From NCBI RefSeq assembly GCF_019049675.1, contig NZ_JAFMOW010000068.1, positions 124,001-188,000 on the forward strand: a stretch of 64,000 nucleotides of DNA, read 5' to 3'. Source of the DNA: Rahnella bonaserana. GTDB lineage: Bacteria; Pseudomonadota; Gammaproteobacteria; Enterobacterales; Enterobacteriaceae. The notes below the pieces were generated by a model. That model was not told the origin of the DNA and did no database searches. It saw only the letters and a program-made list of their open reading frames with translations. The stretch's first letter is position 1; the number at the start of each line of letters is the position of its first letter. The position numbers and the translations under genes are program-made. Positions 29,688 through 40,143 of this stretch are shown one piece after another.

Positions 29688-30698
29688 ATGAAAGCATTAA
29701 ATAAGAAAAGTATGCTCACTTATTTAAAAGAGGGCGGGATTTATGTGGTACTGCTGGTCTTACTGGCCATTATCATCATCCAGGATCCGAGCTTCCTCAG
29801 TCTGGTGAACTTAAGTAACATTCTTACGCAATCTTCAGTACGCGTTATCATCGCGCTCGGGGTGGCGGGTCTGATTGTCACACAAGGTACCGACCTTTCT
29901 GCGGGTCGTCAGGTCGGTCTGGCAGCGGTCGTCGCGGCAACCATGTTGCAGGCGATGGATAACGTCAACAAAGTCTTCCCGCATCTGGAAGTCGTGCCGA
30001 TCCCGCTGGTCATTCTGACCGTGTGTATCGTCGGTGCGCTGATCGGTTTGCTTAACGGTGTAATTATTGCCTACCTGAACGTGACGCCGTTTATCACCAC
30101 GCTGGGTACCATGATTATCGTTTACGGGATTAACTCCCTGTATTACGACTATGTGGGCTCCTCACCGATTGCCGGTTTCGATCCGGCGTTCTCGAAGTTC
30201 GCACAGGGCTTTATCCATCTGGGCGGTCTGAAGCTCTCCTACATCACCTTCTATGCGGTCATTGCTATCGCCTTCGTCTGGGTGCTGTGGAACAAAACGC
30301 GCTTCGGTAAAAACATCTTCGCAATCGGCGGTAACCCGGAAGCCGCGAAAGTTTCAGGCGTTAACGTACCTTTAAACCTGATCATGATTTATGCACTCTC
30401 TGGTGTGTTCTATGCCTTCGGTGGTTTGCTGGAAGCAGGGCGTATCGGCAGTGCGACCAACAACCTCGGCTTTATGTACGAACTCGATGCCATCGCTGCC
30501 TGCGTGGTCGGCGGCGTGTCATTCGCCGGTGGTGTGGGTTCTGTGGCAGGTGTGGTAACCGGTGTACTGATTTTCACCGTCATCAACTACGGTCTGACTT
30601 ACATCGGTGTGAACCCTTACTGGCAGTACATCATCAAAGGCAGCATCATCATCTTCGCGGTGGCGCTGGACTCTTTGAAATACGCCAAGAAAAAATAA
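29688..30698 (+). CDS. mglC: Galactose/methyl galactoside ABC permease MglC
   Basis: A 336-residue inner-membrane permease with about eight to ten helices, the channel of the Mgl importer. Family features: VTQGTDLSAGRQVGLAAVVAA, YLNVTPFITTLGTMIIVYG, and the ATPase-coupling segment GGNPEAAKVSGVNV. Length equals E. coli MglC (336). The gene starts 18 bases after mglA and ends the operon, followed by a strong terminator. Confidence 0.97.
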   Translation: MKALNKKSMLTYLKEGGIYVVLLVLLAIIIIQDPSFLSLVNLSNILTQSSVRVIIALGVAGLIVTQGTDLSAGRQVGLAAVVAATMLQAMDNVNKVFPHLEVVPIPLVILTVCIVGALIGLLNGVIIAYLNVTPFITTLGTMIIVYGINSLYYDYVGSSPIAGFDPAFSKFAQGFIHLGGLKLSYITFYAVIAIAFVWVLWNKTRFGKNIFAIGGNPEAAKVSGVNVPLNLIMIYALSGVFYAFGGLLEAGRIGSATNNLGFMYELDAIAACVVGGVSFAGGVGSVAGVVTGVLIFTVINYGLTYIGVNPYWQYIIKGSIIIFAVALDSLKYAKKK

Positions 30699-30715
30699 GC
30701 TATCAGGTAGTAAAA

Positions 30716-30743
30716 ACAAAAGGCCGCTTATGCGGCCTTTTTG
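30716..30743. terminator. Bidirectional terminator between mglC and sanA
   Basis: AAAAGGCCGC and GCGGCCTTTT pair around TTAT. T-rich tails follow on both strands, ending mglBAC rightward and sanA leftward. Confidence 0.9.
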
Positions 30744-30805
30744 CTGTCGTGAAGAAGGGCTGGTCTTTGCTACTTGCCTTCGCAGGGGGGGGAGCAGTCC
30801 GGTTC

Positions 30806-31774
<969 letters not shown>

Positions 31775-31889
31775 TTACCTCTTCGGGGTTCGCAATACGT
31801 TGGACTCTGCAACGACCGGCTTCGCGGGTTTTTTCAGCACTTTTCAGGTAATTACTTTCGAATTTGCGTAATGCGCTGCAATTTAGCCG

Positions 31890-31922
31890 AAAAAAAAGAC
31901 CAATGCGCGAGGCATTGGTCTG
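31890..31922 (-). terminator. Terminator of maeA
   Basis: AGACCAATGC and GCATTGGTCT form a perfect 10-bp stem around CTCGC (minus strand), followed by eight T residues, 35 bases after the maeA stop. Confidence 0.92.
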
Positions 31923-31956
31923 GATCATGGCCGGTCAGCTTTTGACGCAAACGCTA

Positions 31957-33654
31957 TCAGAAAGAGGTGCGTTTATAGCTGCGGTATTGCGGGGCCCAGA
32001 AGTTGTGTTCAATCGCTTTGGACAAAGTATCTTCCGACGTCACCATCGCCACACCCTGCAATTGTGCAGCTTTACCGACTTCCAGCGCGATGCATTTAGA
32101 CACACCCTGAATATCGTCGACGTCCGGCAGCAGGGAACCTTTACCTTCAGTGGCCAGCGGAGAACATTCTGCCAGAGTGCGGCTTGCAGCCATCAGCATA
32201 CCGTCAGTCACACGTGTCGCGCCTGAGGCAATCACACCCAGACCGATGCCAGGGAAGATGAAGGAGTTGTTGCACTGGGCAATCGGGTAGATCTGACCTT
32301 TGTAGCTCACCGGTGCAAACGGGCTGCCGGTAGCGACCAGCGCGGCACCATCAGTCCAGTTCAGAATGTCGGCAGGCGTGGCTTCCACGCGCGATGTCGG
32401 GTTGCTCAGCGGCATCACCACCGGACGCGCACAATGCTTATGCATTTCGCGGATAATTTCTTCGGTGAACAGACCCGGCTGGCCGGATACGCCGATAAGC
32501 ACCGTTGGCCTTGCGTTACGCACGACATCCAGCAATGAAATACTGTCATTCGCCATGCCCCAGTTTGTCAGTGCGCTGCTTTTCTGCACCAGTTTGCTCT
32601 GGAAATTCAGCAGGTTTGGCAGTTTGTCGGTCAGCAAACCAAAGCGGTCAACCATGAAGACTTTCGCGCGGGCTTCTTCTTCGCTCAGGCCTTCTGATTT
32701 CATCTGTGCAACGATTTGCTCGGCGATACCACAACCGGCAGAGCCCGCACCGAGGAAGGCGACAGTCTGGTCACTCAGTTTGCCCCCGGCGGCCTTGCTG
32801 GCGGCAATCAGGCTGCCCAGTGCGACTGACGCGGTGCCCTGAATATCATCATTAAAGCAGCACAGCTCATCACGGTAACGTTCAAGGATCGGCATGGCGT
32901 TCTTCTGCGCGAAATCTTCAAACTGCAACAATACGTTTGGCCAGCGGATTTTTACTGCCTGAATGAACTGATCGACGAAGGCTTCGTACTCTTCGCCGGT
33001 AATGCGCGGATGACGCCAGCCCATATACAGCGGATCATTGAGCAGTTGCGGATTGTTTGTTCCCGCATCGAGCACTACCGGCAGGGTGTAAGCCGGGCTG
33101 ATGCCGCCGCAGGCGGTGTAAAGAGACAGCTTACCAATCGGAATACCCATCCCGCCGATGCCCTGATCACCCAGGCCAAGAATGCGTTCACCGTCAGTCA
33201 CTACCACAACTTTTACGTGTTGTTTGGTGGCGTTTTGCAGCATGTCATCGATGTGAGCGCGGTTCGGATAAGAGATAAACAGGCCACGTGCGCGGCGGTA
33301 AATATCAGAAAAGTGTTCGCAGGCTTCGCCGACGGTCGGGGTATAAATCACCGGCATCATTTCACTGAGATGGCTGTCGAGAAGGCGGTAGAACAGCGTC
33401 TCGTTGGTGTCCTGAATGTTTCTCAGATAGATGTGTTTATCGATGTCGGTTTTGAAATTCTGAAACTGGCGGTAGGCGCGGTCGGCTTGTTCCTCGATAG
33501 TTTCCACCGCTTCCGGGAGCAACCCGTGGAGGTTGAAATTGCTGCGTTCTTCTTCGGTGAACGCACTGCCTTTATTGAGCAGCGGGAATTCTAACAGGAT
33601 CGGGCCAGCGTGAGGGATGTACAGGGGACGTTTACTTTCGTATTCAAGTTCCAT
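31957..33654 (-). CDS. maeA: NAD-dependent malic enzyme MaeA
   Basis: A 565-residue enzyme that decarboxylates L-malate to pyruvate with NAD+, linking the TCA cycle to gluconeogenesis and acetyl-CoA supply. Features: [22 protein letters not shown] near residue 100, [16 protein letters not shown], the metal site [17 protein letters not shown], and the NAD-binding [16 protein letters not shown] near residue 300. [16 protein letters not shown] and ATGSPFAPV complete the signature. Length equals E. coli MaeA (565). It sits between sanA and cdd, which are adjacent in E. coli. Confidence 0.97.
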   Translation of the reverse strand: MELEYESKRPLYIPHAGPILLEFPLLNKGSAFTEEERSNFNLHGLLPEAVETIEEQADRAYRQFQNFKTDIDKHIYLRNIQDTNETLFYRLLDSHLSEMMPVIYTPTVGEACEHFSDIYRRARGLFISYPNRAHIDDMLQNATKQHVKVVVVTDGERILGLGDQGIGGMGIPIGKLSLYTACGGISPAYTLPVVLDAGTNNPQLLNDPLYMGWRHPRITGEEYEAFVDQFIQAVKIRWPNVLLQFEDFAQKNAMPILERYRDELCCFNDDIQGTASVALGSLIAASKAAGGKLSDQTVAFLGAGSAGCGIAEQIVAQMKSEGLSEEEARAKVFMVDRFGLLTDKLPNLLNFQSKLVQKSSALTNWGMANDSISLLDVVRNARPTVLIGVSGQPGLFTEEIIREMHKHCARPVVMPLSNPTSRVEATPADILNWTDGAALVATGSPFAPVSYKGQIYPIAQCNNSFIFPGIGLGVIASGATRVTDGMLMAASRTLAECSPLATEGKGSLLPDVDDIQGVSKCIALEVGKAAQLQGVAMVTSEDTLSKAIEHNFWAPQYRSYKRTSF

Positions 33655-33764
33655 CGTTTTACTCTTCCGGTATTCAGAATGTTGTTTTTTATATTTCGGA
33701 GCGGTGAGGGTAACAGAGAGGAAATAAGGATTTCAAATGACAAATGTAATGACAATGTTATGTA

Positions 33765-33794
33765 ACTAAAGACTCCGGAAATGGAGTCTTTAGT
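33765..33794 (-). terminator. Likely terminator of cdd
   Basis: ACTAAAGACTCC and GGAGTCTTTAGT form a perfect 12-bp stem with a six-base loop, 15 bases after the cdd stop. The following T run is short, so termination rather than pausing is likely but not certain. Confidence 0.65.
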
Positions 33795-33809
33795 GTTAAC
33801 CCGCTCACA

Positions 33810-34697
33810 CTATCTGCAGGTCAGCGTGGTGACATCCTGACAGCCCAGGGCTTTCAAGGTGGCGCGGGTGGCATCGTTTTGGATGATCAGCGCCTCTTTT
33901 TGCTCAACCAGCACCGCGCGGCGAACGTTCAGGCAATCTTCTCCTGACATATTTAGTAAGATTAATGCGGCCTGTAACGGAGGCAGGCTTGGGTTAAACG
34001 CGGCGTTTTCTGCGTAGCGGCCAGCAAACTGTTTGCCGGTGGATGTTTCCAGTGCCACACCGCTGTGCGATTTGCTGTAAGGCGCATGACTCTGGTTACA
34101 GGCATCAAGCGCAAGCAGCGCCAGCGGGTCAGCCGTATCTATTTTGAAACCGTGATCGACTTTATCCATCAGCAGGGTGGTGATATCCAGATCCTTCGGC
34201 CCGAATGAATGGGGCAGATAATCACCCAGTGTTGCGACGTCTCTGTCCGGCAAATGAATATTCAGCGCCGTTCCGCTGGTCAGCTCATTCATAAACTGAC
34301 GGCAGTGACCGCAAGGGGTGTAGTTCACGGTGATAGAAGCCAGACGGGTTTCGCCACGCAGCCAGGCGTGGGTGACTGCGGATTGCTCGGCGTGAACCGT
34401 TTGCTGCATCGGCGCACCGGCGAATTCCATATTGGCACCGAAATACAGATTGCCGGAAATCCCGCGGGCAATTGCGCCGACGTGGAAATGAGAAATTGGC
34501 GTGACGGAACAGGCGGCGGCCAGCGGCAGTAAAGCAAAGGCCAGCGCATCGTCATTTAATCCTGTCGCTTGTTTTATCTCTGCAACATCCGCCGCAGAGA
34601 ACATTGCCGGAAAGTCGTCATGTCGCAGAAATGGCTCAAGTGCAGAGGATAAATTTTCAGGGAGTGCCGCGAAGGCGGTATGAAAACGTGCGTGCAT
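33810..34697 (-). CDS. cdd: Cytidine deaminase Cdd
   Basis: A 295-residue homodimeric zinc enzyme that deaminates cytidine and deoxycytidine. The active site is [13 protein letters not shown] (zinc histidine plus proton-shuttling glutamate) and [11 protein letters not shown] (two zinc cysteines). A degenerate C-terminal copy of the fold starts near [16 protein letters not shown], as in E. coli Cdd (294 residues). I chose the ATG at 34695-34697, which aligns with the E. coli start MHPRFQTAF; upstream in-frame ATGs have no support. With tsx and xapA it forms a nucleoside-salvage theme. Confidence 0.96.
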   Translation of the reverse strand: MHARFHTAFAALPENLSSALEPFLRHDDFPAMFSAADVAEIKQATGLNDDALAFALLPLAAACSVTPISHFHVGAIARGISGNLYFGANMEFAGAPMQQTVHAEQSAVTHAWLRGETRLASITVNYTPCGHCRQFMNELTSGTALNIHLPDRDVATLGDYLPHSFGPKDLDITTLLMDKVDHGFKIDTADPLALLALDACNQSHAPYSKSHSGVALETSTGKQFAGRYAENAAFNPSLPPLQAALILLNMSGEDCLNVRRAVLVEQKEALIIQNDATRATLKALGCQDVTTLTCR

Positions 34698-34851
34698 AAA
34701 CATTCGATCTCGACAGTGATTACGGTTGAACAGTTTAAAAGTCATTCCATGAATGTAGTGTGATGAATGTCACTTTTTCGATGTAATAAGTTGTGACTCA
34801 TTACATTTTTGAGAGATGTCACGCAGAACAGTCGCCTTTTTAGTCCGTTCC

Positions 34852-34968
34852 CCAAAATCTTTCGAGCTGGATCCCGGCGGCAACTGAGTGAGCCCCGGGA
34901 GCATACATCAGTATGTGACCGCGCCGAGTAACGCGGCCAACGCAGAGTCAGCCCGAAGGATGACGGGG
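34852..34968 (-). repeat. Palindromic intergenic repeat, copy 2
   Basis: In reverse orientation this reads CCCGTCATCCTTCG ... TGCGTTGGCCGCG ... GCGGTCACATACTGATGTATGCTCCCGGGG ... CAGTTGCCGCC, the same family as copy 1. It lies between artJ and cdd and immediately follows the artJ stop codon. Confidence 0.85.
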
Positions 34969-34970
34969 AA

Positions 34971-35705
34971 TCAGTGGGACGGGAACCACTTGTCATTGAT
35001 CTTCTGGAATTCACCGTTGGCTTTGATGCCCTCGAGCGCTGTGTTCAGTTTCGCCAGCAATTCCTTATTATCAGGACGCACCGCCATACCGACGCCGGTA
35101 CCGAAGTATTGCGGATCTTTAATCAGTTCGCCCACTTCACCCAGATTTGGATTGGATTTCAGCCAGCCATTCAGCACGGCGGTGTCGCCTAACAGGCCGT
35201 CCAGACGACCACTTTTCAGATCCAGAATCGCATTCTGATAGCTGTCATAACCGACGGTGGTGATTTCAGGATGTTTTTCCATCAGGTATTTCTGGTGAGT
35301 GGTGCCATTTTCCAGCCCGACACGTTTGCCTTTCAGGTCAGCAATGGACGCGAACTTGCCTTTTGGCCCGATAATCATCGCGGTATTGGCGTAGTAAGGC
35401 TGGGTAAAAGTGACCTGCTTGCTGCGCTCTTCGGTAATGTCCATCCCGGAAATAATGACATCGAAACGGCGGAATTTGAGCGCCGGGATCAGACCATCAA
35501 ACGGCTGATTGGTAAAAGTACAGGTTTCCTGCATTTGCTTACACAGCGCATTCGCCAGATCGATATCAAAACCAATAATCTGATTATCAGCACCGATCGA
35601 TTCAAACGGCGGATAGGTGGCGGAAGTACCGAAACGAATAGTATCCGCAGCGGTGGCTGCAAAAGCAGTGGCAGACAAAAGGGCAGCGAGGATCAGCTTT
35701 TTCAT
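34971..35705 (-). CDS. artJ: Arginine-binding periplasmic protein ArtJ
   Basis: A 244-residue periplasmic receptor for L-arginine. Signal peptide MKKLILAALLSATAFAATA, then TIRFGTSATYPPFESIGADN and the amino-acid clamp FRRFDVIISGMDITEERSKQV. The ATG at 35705 has AGGAAT at a proper distance, while the in-frame ATG three codons upstream is too near that site. The gene stands behind artM with its own promoter, terminator before it and ARG-box-like sequences, matching the separate ArgR-regulated artJ of E. coli. It is similar to ArtI encoded 2 kb away. Confidence 0.94.
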   Translation of the reverse strand: MKKLILAALLSATAFAATAADTIRFGTSATYPPFESIGADNQIIGFDIDLANALCKQMQETCTFTNQPFDGLIPALKFRRFDVIISGMDITEERSKQVTFTQPYYANTAMIIGPKGKFASIADLKGKRVGLENGTTHQKYLMEKHPEITTVGYDSYQNAILDLKSGRLDGLLGDTAVLNGWLKSNPNLGEVGELIKDPQYFGTGVGMAVRPDNKELLAKLNTALEGIKANGEFQKINDKWFPSH

Positions 35706-35817
35706 GCAATACATTCCTGTTCAAAAAATGACATTCCCTTCACGGTACAGTTTACTGATTTTATTAAAATAATCGGGTAACTGGCAGGAAGTGAGACCGG
35801 TAATTAAGGTGCCATTA

Positions 35818-35856
35818 AATGAATTTATATGCAATAAATTCGATTAAAAAATTATA
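35818..35856. promoter_or_regulatory. ArgR boxes upstream of artJ
   Basis: AATGAATTTATATGCAAT (35818-35835) matches nine of the ten conserved bases of the ARG box (TGAAT-N4-ATTCA core). Three bases further, 35839-35856 is a weaker second box, the standard tandem spacing. They lie about 115-150 bases before the artJ start in an AT-rich promoter region. Confidence 0.6.
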
Positions 35857-35885
35857 AAATGAAATAAGGCCGCTTTTACGCGCAC

Positions 35886-35912
35886 AAAAAAAGGGACGAT
35901 TTCTCGTCCCTT
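35886..35912 (-). terminator. Terminator of artPIQM
   Basis: AAGGGACGA and TCGTCCCTT pair around GAAA on the minus strand and are followed by TTTTTTT, 19 bases after the artM stop. Confidence 0.9.
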
Positions 35913-35930
35913 CATATGTTTTCTGCTTAA

Positions 35931-36599
35931 TCAGTTGCGGCGTTCAAACGCCAGTGCACGGCGTTCAATCAGACGCATCATCAGGGTCAGTAATCCGTTC
36001 ACGCACAGATACACCACACCGGCGGCACCAAAGACCATCACGTCATACGTGCGCCCATACATCAGCTGACTGTGACCCATAACATCCATCAGCGTGATGG
36101 TGTAGGCCAGCGAGGTACTTTTAAAGACCAGCACCACTTCGTTGGAATACGACGACAGTGCGCGTTTAAAGGCGTACGGCAGCAGAATGCGCAGGGTTTG
36201 CGGTTTTGACATACCCAGCGCTTCGCAAGATTGCCACTGACCGGAAGGAATAGCGCGCACCGCGCCGGTAAACAGCTGCGTGGTATAGGCCGCGCTGTTC
36301 AGCGCCAGCGCAAACATCGCGCAAAGCCATGGCTGTGAGAGCACTTCCCATAACCACGGAATTTCACGGATCGAAGGAAACTGACCCGGACCGTAGTAAA
36401 TCAGGAAGATTTGCACCAGCAACGGCGTACCGGTGAACAGCGTGATGTAACCCTTTACAATCTGGCTGGCTACCGGCACTTTCAGCGTCAGAATGACGGT
36501 GAAAATCATCGCCAGCAGCAGCGCCACAATCAGCGCCGCCACGGTCAGCGTCAGGCTGGTGTGCAATCCTTTGAGGACTTCAGGTAAATATTCCCACAT
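35931..36599 (-). CDS. artM: Arginine ABC transporter permease ArtM
   Basis: A 222-residue inner-membrane permease of the polar amino-acid class. The EAA coupling loop is GQWQSCEALGMSKPQTLRILLPYAFKR. Helices include LTLTVAALIVALLLAMIFTVIL at the N-terminus. Its ATG overlaps the artQ stop codon by one base (TGATG), so the two permease subunits are coupled. Length equals E. coli ArtM (222). Last gene of artPIQM. Confidence 0.96.
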   Translation of the reverse strand: MWEYLPEVLKGLHTSLTLTVAALIVALLLAMIFTVILTLKVPVASQIVKGYITLFTGTPLLVQIFLIYYGPGQFPSIREIPWLWEVLSQPWLCAMFALALNSAAYTTQLFTGAVRAIPSGQWQSCEALGMSKPQTLRILLPYAFKRALSSYSNEVVLVFKSTSLAYTITLMDVMGHSQLMYGRTYDVMVFGAAGVVYLCVNGLLTLMMRLIERRALAFERRN

Positions 36600-37315
36600 C
36601 AGGAAGCACTCCGTTCAAAGCGGGTGGTACGCAGTTCGATGCGTTTAATCACGAACTGGCTGAACAGGGTGACAAGCAGATAAATGCAGGCCGCAATTAC
36701 ATACCAGGTAAACGGCTCCTGAGTACGGGTCGCGATGCTTTTGGTTTGCAGCATCAGGTCGTTCACGCTGATAAGCGACACCAGCGCGGTATCTTTCAGC
36801 AACACCAGCCACTGGTTGCTCAATCCCGGTAATGCATGACGCCACATTTGCGGCATGATCAGGCGAAAGAAAATTGCCGATTTTCTCATGCCCAGCACCT
36901 GACCGGATTCCCACTGACCTTGCGGCACGGCTTTCAGTGCGCCGCGTAAGGTCTGCGATGCATAAGCTGAATACAGCAGGGAAAGGGCGATCACGCCACA
37001 CAGGAACGGGCTGACTTCAAAGTTCTCGATCGGCAGTTTTACCGGAATGGCGAACAGACCAAGATTGATGCTAAAGCCGTCGGCCAGCACCATCAGCAGC
37101 TGAGAAGAACCGAAATAGATGAACAGCACCACCAGAATTTCCGGCAGGCCGCGCAGCACGGTGACCCACGCGGTGCCCAGCCAGCTAAGTGGCTTCCACG
37201 GCGCGGATTCCCAGACAGCGAAGATCATCGCCAGCACCAGGCCGAGGATCAGCGCACAAACGGCAAGGCCGACGGTCATCCCGGCGGCGCTTGCTAAAGG
37301 TTGGAATTCAGTCAT
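36599..37315 (-). CDS. artQ: Arginine ABC transporter permease ArtQ
   Basis: A 238-residue permease partner of ArtM. It shows the amino-acid permease pattern: [37 protein letters not shown], and the EAA loop [24 protein letters not shown]. Starts 12 bases after artI. Length equals E. coli ArtQ (238). Confidence 0.96.
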   Translation of the reverse strand: MTEFQPLASAAGMTVGLAVCALILGLVLAMIFAVWESAPWKPLSWLGTAWVTVLRGLPEILVVLFIYFGSSQLLMVLADGFSINLGLFAIPVKLPIENFEVSPFLCGVIALSLLYSAYASQTLRGALKAVPQGQWESGQVLGMRKSAIFFRLIMPQMWRHALPGLSNQWLVLLKDTALVSLISVNDLMLQTKSIATRTQEPFTWYVIAACIYLLVTLFSQFVIKRIELRTTRFERSAS

Positions 37316-37327
37316 TGATAGGCAAAC

Positions 37328-38059
37328 TTATTGCTGGAACCATTTTGAATACAGCGTTTTGTAAGTGCCGTCTGCTTTCACTTTTGCCAGAGCATCATTC
37401 AGTTTAGTCAGCAATTCAGTATTGTTCTGACGAACTGCAACACCCAGACCGGTACCGAAGTAGGTCGGATCAGTGATTTTATCACCGACAGCGGACAGGT
37501 TTTTGTTCTGTTTCAGCCATTCGTTCACCACTGCGGTATCACCAAATACGGCGTCCAGACGACCATTTTTCAGATCCAGAACGGCATTCTGATAGCTGTC
37601 GTATGGCACAGCAGTGATTTCCGGGTGCTTATCCATCAGGTATTTCTGATGGGTAGTCCCGTTTTGCATACCGACACGTTTACCTTTCAGCGCAGCAACG
37701 TCAGCGAACTGACCAGAATGCGCAATGAAGATAGCGGAGTTATCGTAGTAAGCGTTGGTGAAGGACACTTGTTTTTCACGCTCAGGAGTGATGTCCATAC
37801 CTGAAATCACCGCGTCAAAACGGCGGAATTTCAGGCTTGGGATCAGACTGTCGAAGGCCTGGTTAGTAAAAGTACAGGTCGCCTGCATCTCTTTACACAT
37901 TGCATTAGCCAGATCGACGTCGAAGCCCTGAATCTGATTGCTGGAGTCTACAAACTCAAACGGAGGATAAGACGCTTCCATCGCAAAACGGATGGTATCA
38001 GCAGCGCTGGCTGACAAGCTGACGGTAGCCAGAACCGCGGCAATTACTAATTTTTTCAT
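37328..38059 (-). CDS. artI: Amino-acid-binding periplasmic protein ArtI
   Basis: A 243-residue periplasmic solute-binding protein of the Art system. Signal peptide MKKLVIAAVLATVSLSASA, then DTIRFAMEASYPPFEFVDSS; the clamp segment FRRFDAVISGMDITPEREKQV closely resembles ArtJ. The ATG at 38059 has GGAG nine bases upstream and an ideal signal peptide; an in-frame ATG eight codons earlier does not. In E. coli the ligand of ArtI is uncertain, while ArtJ binds arginine; the second receptor here may likewise widen specificity. Confidence 0.94.
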   Translation of the reverse strand: MKKLVIAAVLATVSLSASAADTIRFAMEASYPPFEFVDSSNQIQGFDVDLANAMCKEMQATCTFTNQAFDSLIPSLKFRRFDAVISGMDITPEREKQVSFTNAYYDNSAIFIAHSGQFADVAALKGKRVGMQNGTTHQKYLMDKHPEITAVPYDSYQNAVLDLKNGRLDAVFGDTAVVNEWLKQNKNLSAVGDKITDPTYFGTGLGVAVRQNNTELLTKLNDALAKVKADGTYKTLYSKWFQQ

Positions 38060-38106
38060 CGCTAACTCCGTAGAAAACATCAATCAATGTATTGGTGAAA
38101 ATACAG

Positions 38107-38835
38107 TTAATGGGAAAGATAGCTGGCAAACTCTTTGGTTTGCGGCTGGGCGAAAATGGAGGCATCACCCTGTTCGACGATACGGCCATTTTCCATGTAC
38201 ACCACGCGGCTGGCGGTTTTACGCGCCACTTCAACCTCATGGGTCACGATAACCTGGGTAATTCCGGTACCGGCCAGTTCGCGAATAATGCTGACGATCT
38301 GGGCAGTGATTTCCGGGTCCAGCGCCGCAGTGGGTTCATCAAACAGCAGAACCTGAGGCTCCATCATCAGCGCACGGGCAATCGCCACACGCTGTTGCTG
38401 GCCACCGGAAAGGTGCAGCGGAAAACGATCCGCGTAATCGGTCAGACGCAGACGGGTCAGCAATTTCTGAGCGCGTTGCATCGCGACATCTTTGGTCAGA
38501 CCCAGAACACGCATTGGGGCTTCCAGTAAGTTGTCGAGCACGGTGCGGTGCGGCCACAGATTATATTGCTGGAACACCATTCCGACATTCTGACGCAGTT
38601 CGCGAACGGCTTTCTCGTCCGGTTTACGGGTGAAATCGAAGGTATTACCGGCGATTTGCAACGTACCTGAACGCGGCATTTCCAGCAGGTTCAGAACACG
38701 TAACAGGGAGCTTTTACCTGCACCACTTGGCCCGAGTAAAACCAAAGTCTCACCGGCGGGGCAGTTAAGCTGAATGTCAAAAAGCGCCTGATGCACGCCG
38801 TAGAAGCAGTTGATGCTGTTAAGTTGAATACTCAT
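38107..38835 (-). CDS. artP: Arginine ABC transporter ATPase ArtP
   Basis: A 242-residue ATPase driving ArtQM. Walker [10 protein letters not shown] (about residues 35-43), Q-loop [10 protein letters not shown], signature [15 protein letters not shown], Walker [15 protein letters not shown], and the switch histidine in [12 protein letters not shown]. The ATG at 38835 gives the [14 protein letters not shown]-terminus that aligns with E. coli ArtP (242 residues); an upstream in-frame ATG adds 17 residues without support. First gene of artPIQM. Confidence 0.96.
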   Translation of the reverse strand: MSIQLNSINCFYGVHQALFDIQLNCPAGETLVLLGPSGAGKSSLLRVLNLLEMPRSGTLQIAGNTFDFTRKPDEKAVRELRQNVGMVFQQYNLWPHRTVLDNLLEAPMRVLGLTKDVAMQRAQKLLTRLRLTDYADRFPLHLSGGQQQRVAIARALMMEPQVLLFDEPTAALDPEITAQIVSIIRELAGTGITQVIVTHEVEVARKTASRVVYMENGRIVEQGDASIFAQPQTKEFASYLSH

Positions 38836-38978
38836 GCGCAAATAGTGAATAGCCATTGATGCCGCAGATGGTAACTTCCACAGCATAGTTATGCAACGAT
38901 CGCGGCTTAAAAATTATGTGTTGCCGCAGGAAGGCTAAAGTCTAGCACAACATATTGTTAACTATCTGTGACGGGGGT

Positions 38979-39012
38979 GTTGGTCAATGACGTTATTCAT
39001 CACTGACCAACC
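38979..39012. other. Hairpin downstream of ybjP
   Basis: GTTGGTCA-A-TGA and TCA-C-TGACCAAC form a nearly perfect stem with a short loop, 34 bases after the ybjP stop. T-rich sequence is present only on the plus strand, so its role as a ybjP terminator is doubtful. The rest of 38836-39045 shows no gene and should hold the artP promoter. Confidence 0.45.
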
Positions 39013-39045
39013 GTTTTCGCGTGGTTTTTTAGAAAGCTGAACGGG

Positions 39046-39627
39046 TTACTGGTGTTCTAAAACCTGGCGTAATGTTCCGCTGGAAGCAAAATCAAGATTC
39101 GCCATGTAGCGGACATCATCGACGGTCCAGCATTTGCCTTCGCGCACCATTAACACTTCATCTTTCCAGCTCGTGGATGCGCCTTTGTCTTTCTCATGCG
39201 TGAAGGTTACGCGCAGAGGAATGTTGCGGGCGTCAGTGTTCGGAATGGTAGAAGCGCTGTCTACGGAAGCGGACGTCGGGCCATCAAACAGGCTGGAGAA
39301 GATGTCGCCATCAACTGCGCCGGTACCGGCTTTTTCATTTGGTGTGGCGGCGATATCGACTTTAGGCTGTGACTGCGCTTTGAGTAACGCATTATACAAC
39401 GCCGTGCTCAGGTAAGGCCGGTAAGCGGCAAGCTGGCTGGAGTTCGGTATACCGCTGCCACCTTGTTTGATGCGGAAATCATAGAATTGCTGAGCCACGC
39501 TGTCCGGGCCACCGTCAACGCACGGTGCGGTACGGCTGCCAATGTCCTTGTATGCAGGTTCGACCGTGGTGCAGGCATTTAACATGAATACCAACGGGAT
39601 TGCGGCGACAAGAGTTTTCTTTTTCAT
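39046..39627 (-). CDS. ybjP: Lipoprotein YbjP
   Basis: A 193-residue predicted lipoprotein. The signal peptide ends in the lipobox FMLNAC, with TTVEPAYKD following the lipidated cysteine. GGPDSVAQQFYDFRI, ASTIPNTDARNIPLRV and WTVDDVRYMANLDFASSGTLRQ match E. coli YbjP (171 residues); the middle is about 20 residues longer here. I chose the ATG at 39627, which has AAGGAA upstream and a proper lipoprotein signal; an earlier in-frame ATG adds 17 charged residues. Function is unknown. Confidence 0.9.
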   Translation of the reverse strand: MKKKTLVAAIPLVFMLNACTTVEPAYKDIGSRTAPCVDGGPDSVAQQFYDFRIKQGGSGIPNSSQLAAYRPYLSTALYNALLKAQSQPKVDIAATPNEKAGTGAVDGDIFSSLFDGPTSASVDSASTIPNTDARNIPLRVTFTHEKDKGASTSWKDEVLMVREGKCWTVDDVRYMANLDFASSGTLRQVLEHQ

Positions 39628-39816
39628 TGTATTCCTTACTGAAAGATTGAACATTTTCACCATGACTTTCTTTACCATACAGTATAAAACCGATTTGGCT
39701 TAATGCATGGCGAAGAGAAAATCAGTCACCGGCTGATACCCCGATCCCGCACGCATGGTTTATGCTGTAAATGAAATTAATGGCAGGCTTTGGACGACAA
39801 CTGATAAGGAATACTC

Positions 39817-40143
39817 ATGCAAGTTTCAACCACTCCGACCCTCGAAGGTTTCACTATCGCTGAATACTGTGGCGTAGTGACGGGCGAGGCGATTTTAGGC
39901 GCGAATATTTTCCGCGATTTCTTCGCCGGTGTGCGCGATATCGTCGGCGGGCGTTCAGGCGCGTATGAAAAAGAGCTGCGTAAGGCGCGTGAAATTGCCT
40001 TCCGTGAACTGGAAGAACAGGCGAAAGAGCGCGGCGCTAACGCGGTTGTCGGTATTGATATCGATTATGAAACCGTGGGCAAAGACAGCAGCATGCTGAT
40101 GGTGAGCGTCTCCGGTACGGCTGTCATTGTGCATCGCAAATGA
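39817..40143 (+). CDS. ybjQ: UPF0145 protein YbjQ
   Basis: A 108-residue cytoplasmic protein of the YbjQ/UPF0145 (heavy-metal-binding-like) family. [34 protein letters not shown] and [15 protein letters not shown] are the family core. Length equals E. coli YbjQ (107). Its last bases overlap the amiD start as ATGA, so it is probably coupled with amiD. Function is not established. Confidence 0.95.
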   Translation: MQVSTTPTLEGFTIAEYCGVVTGEAILGANIFRDFFAGVRDIVGGRSGAYEKELRKAREIAFRELEEQAKERGANAVVGIDIDYETVGKDSSMLMVSVSGTAVIVHRK

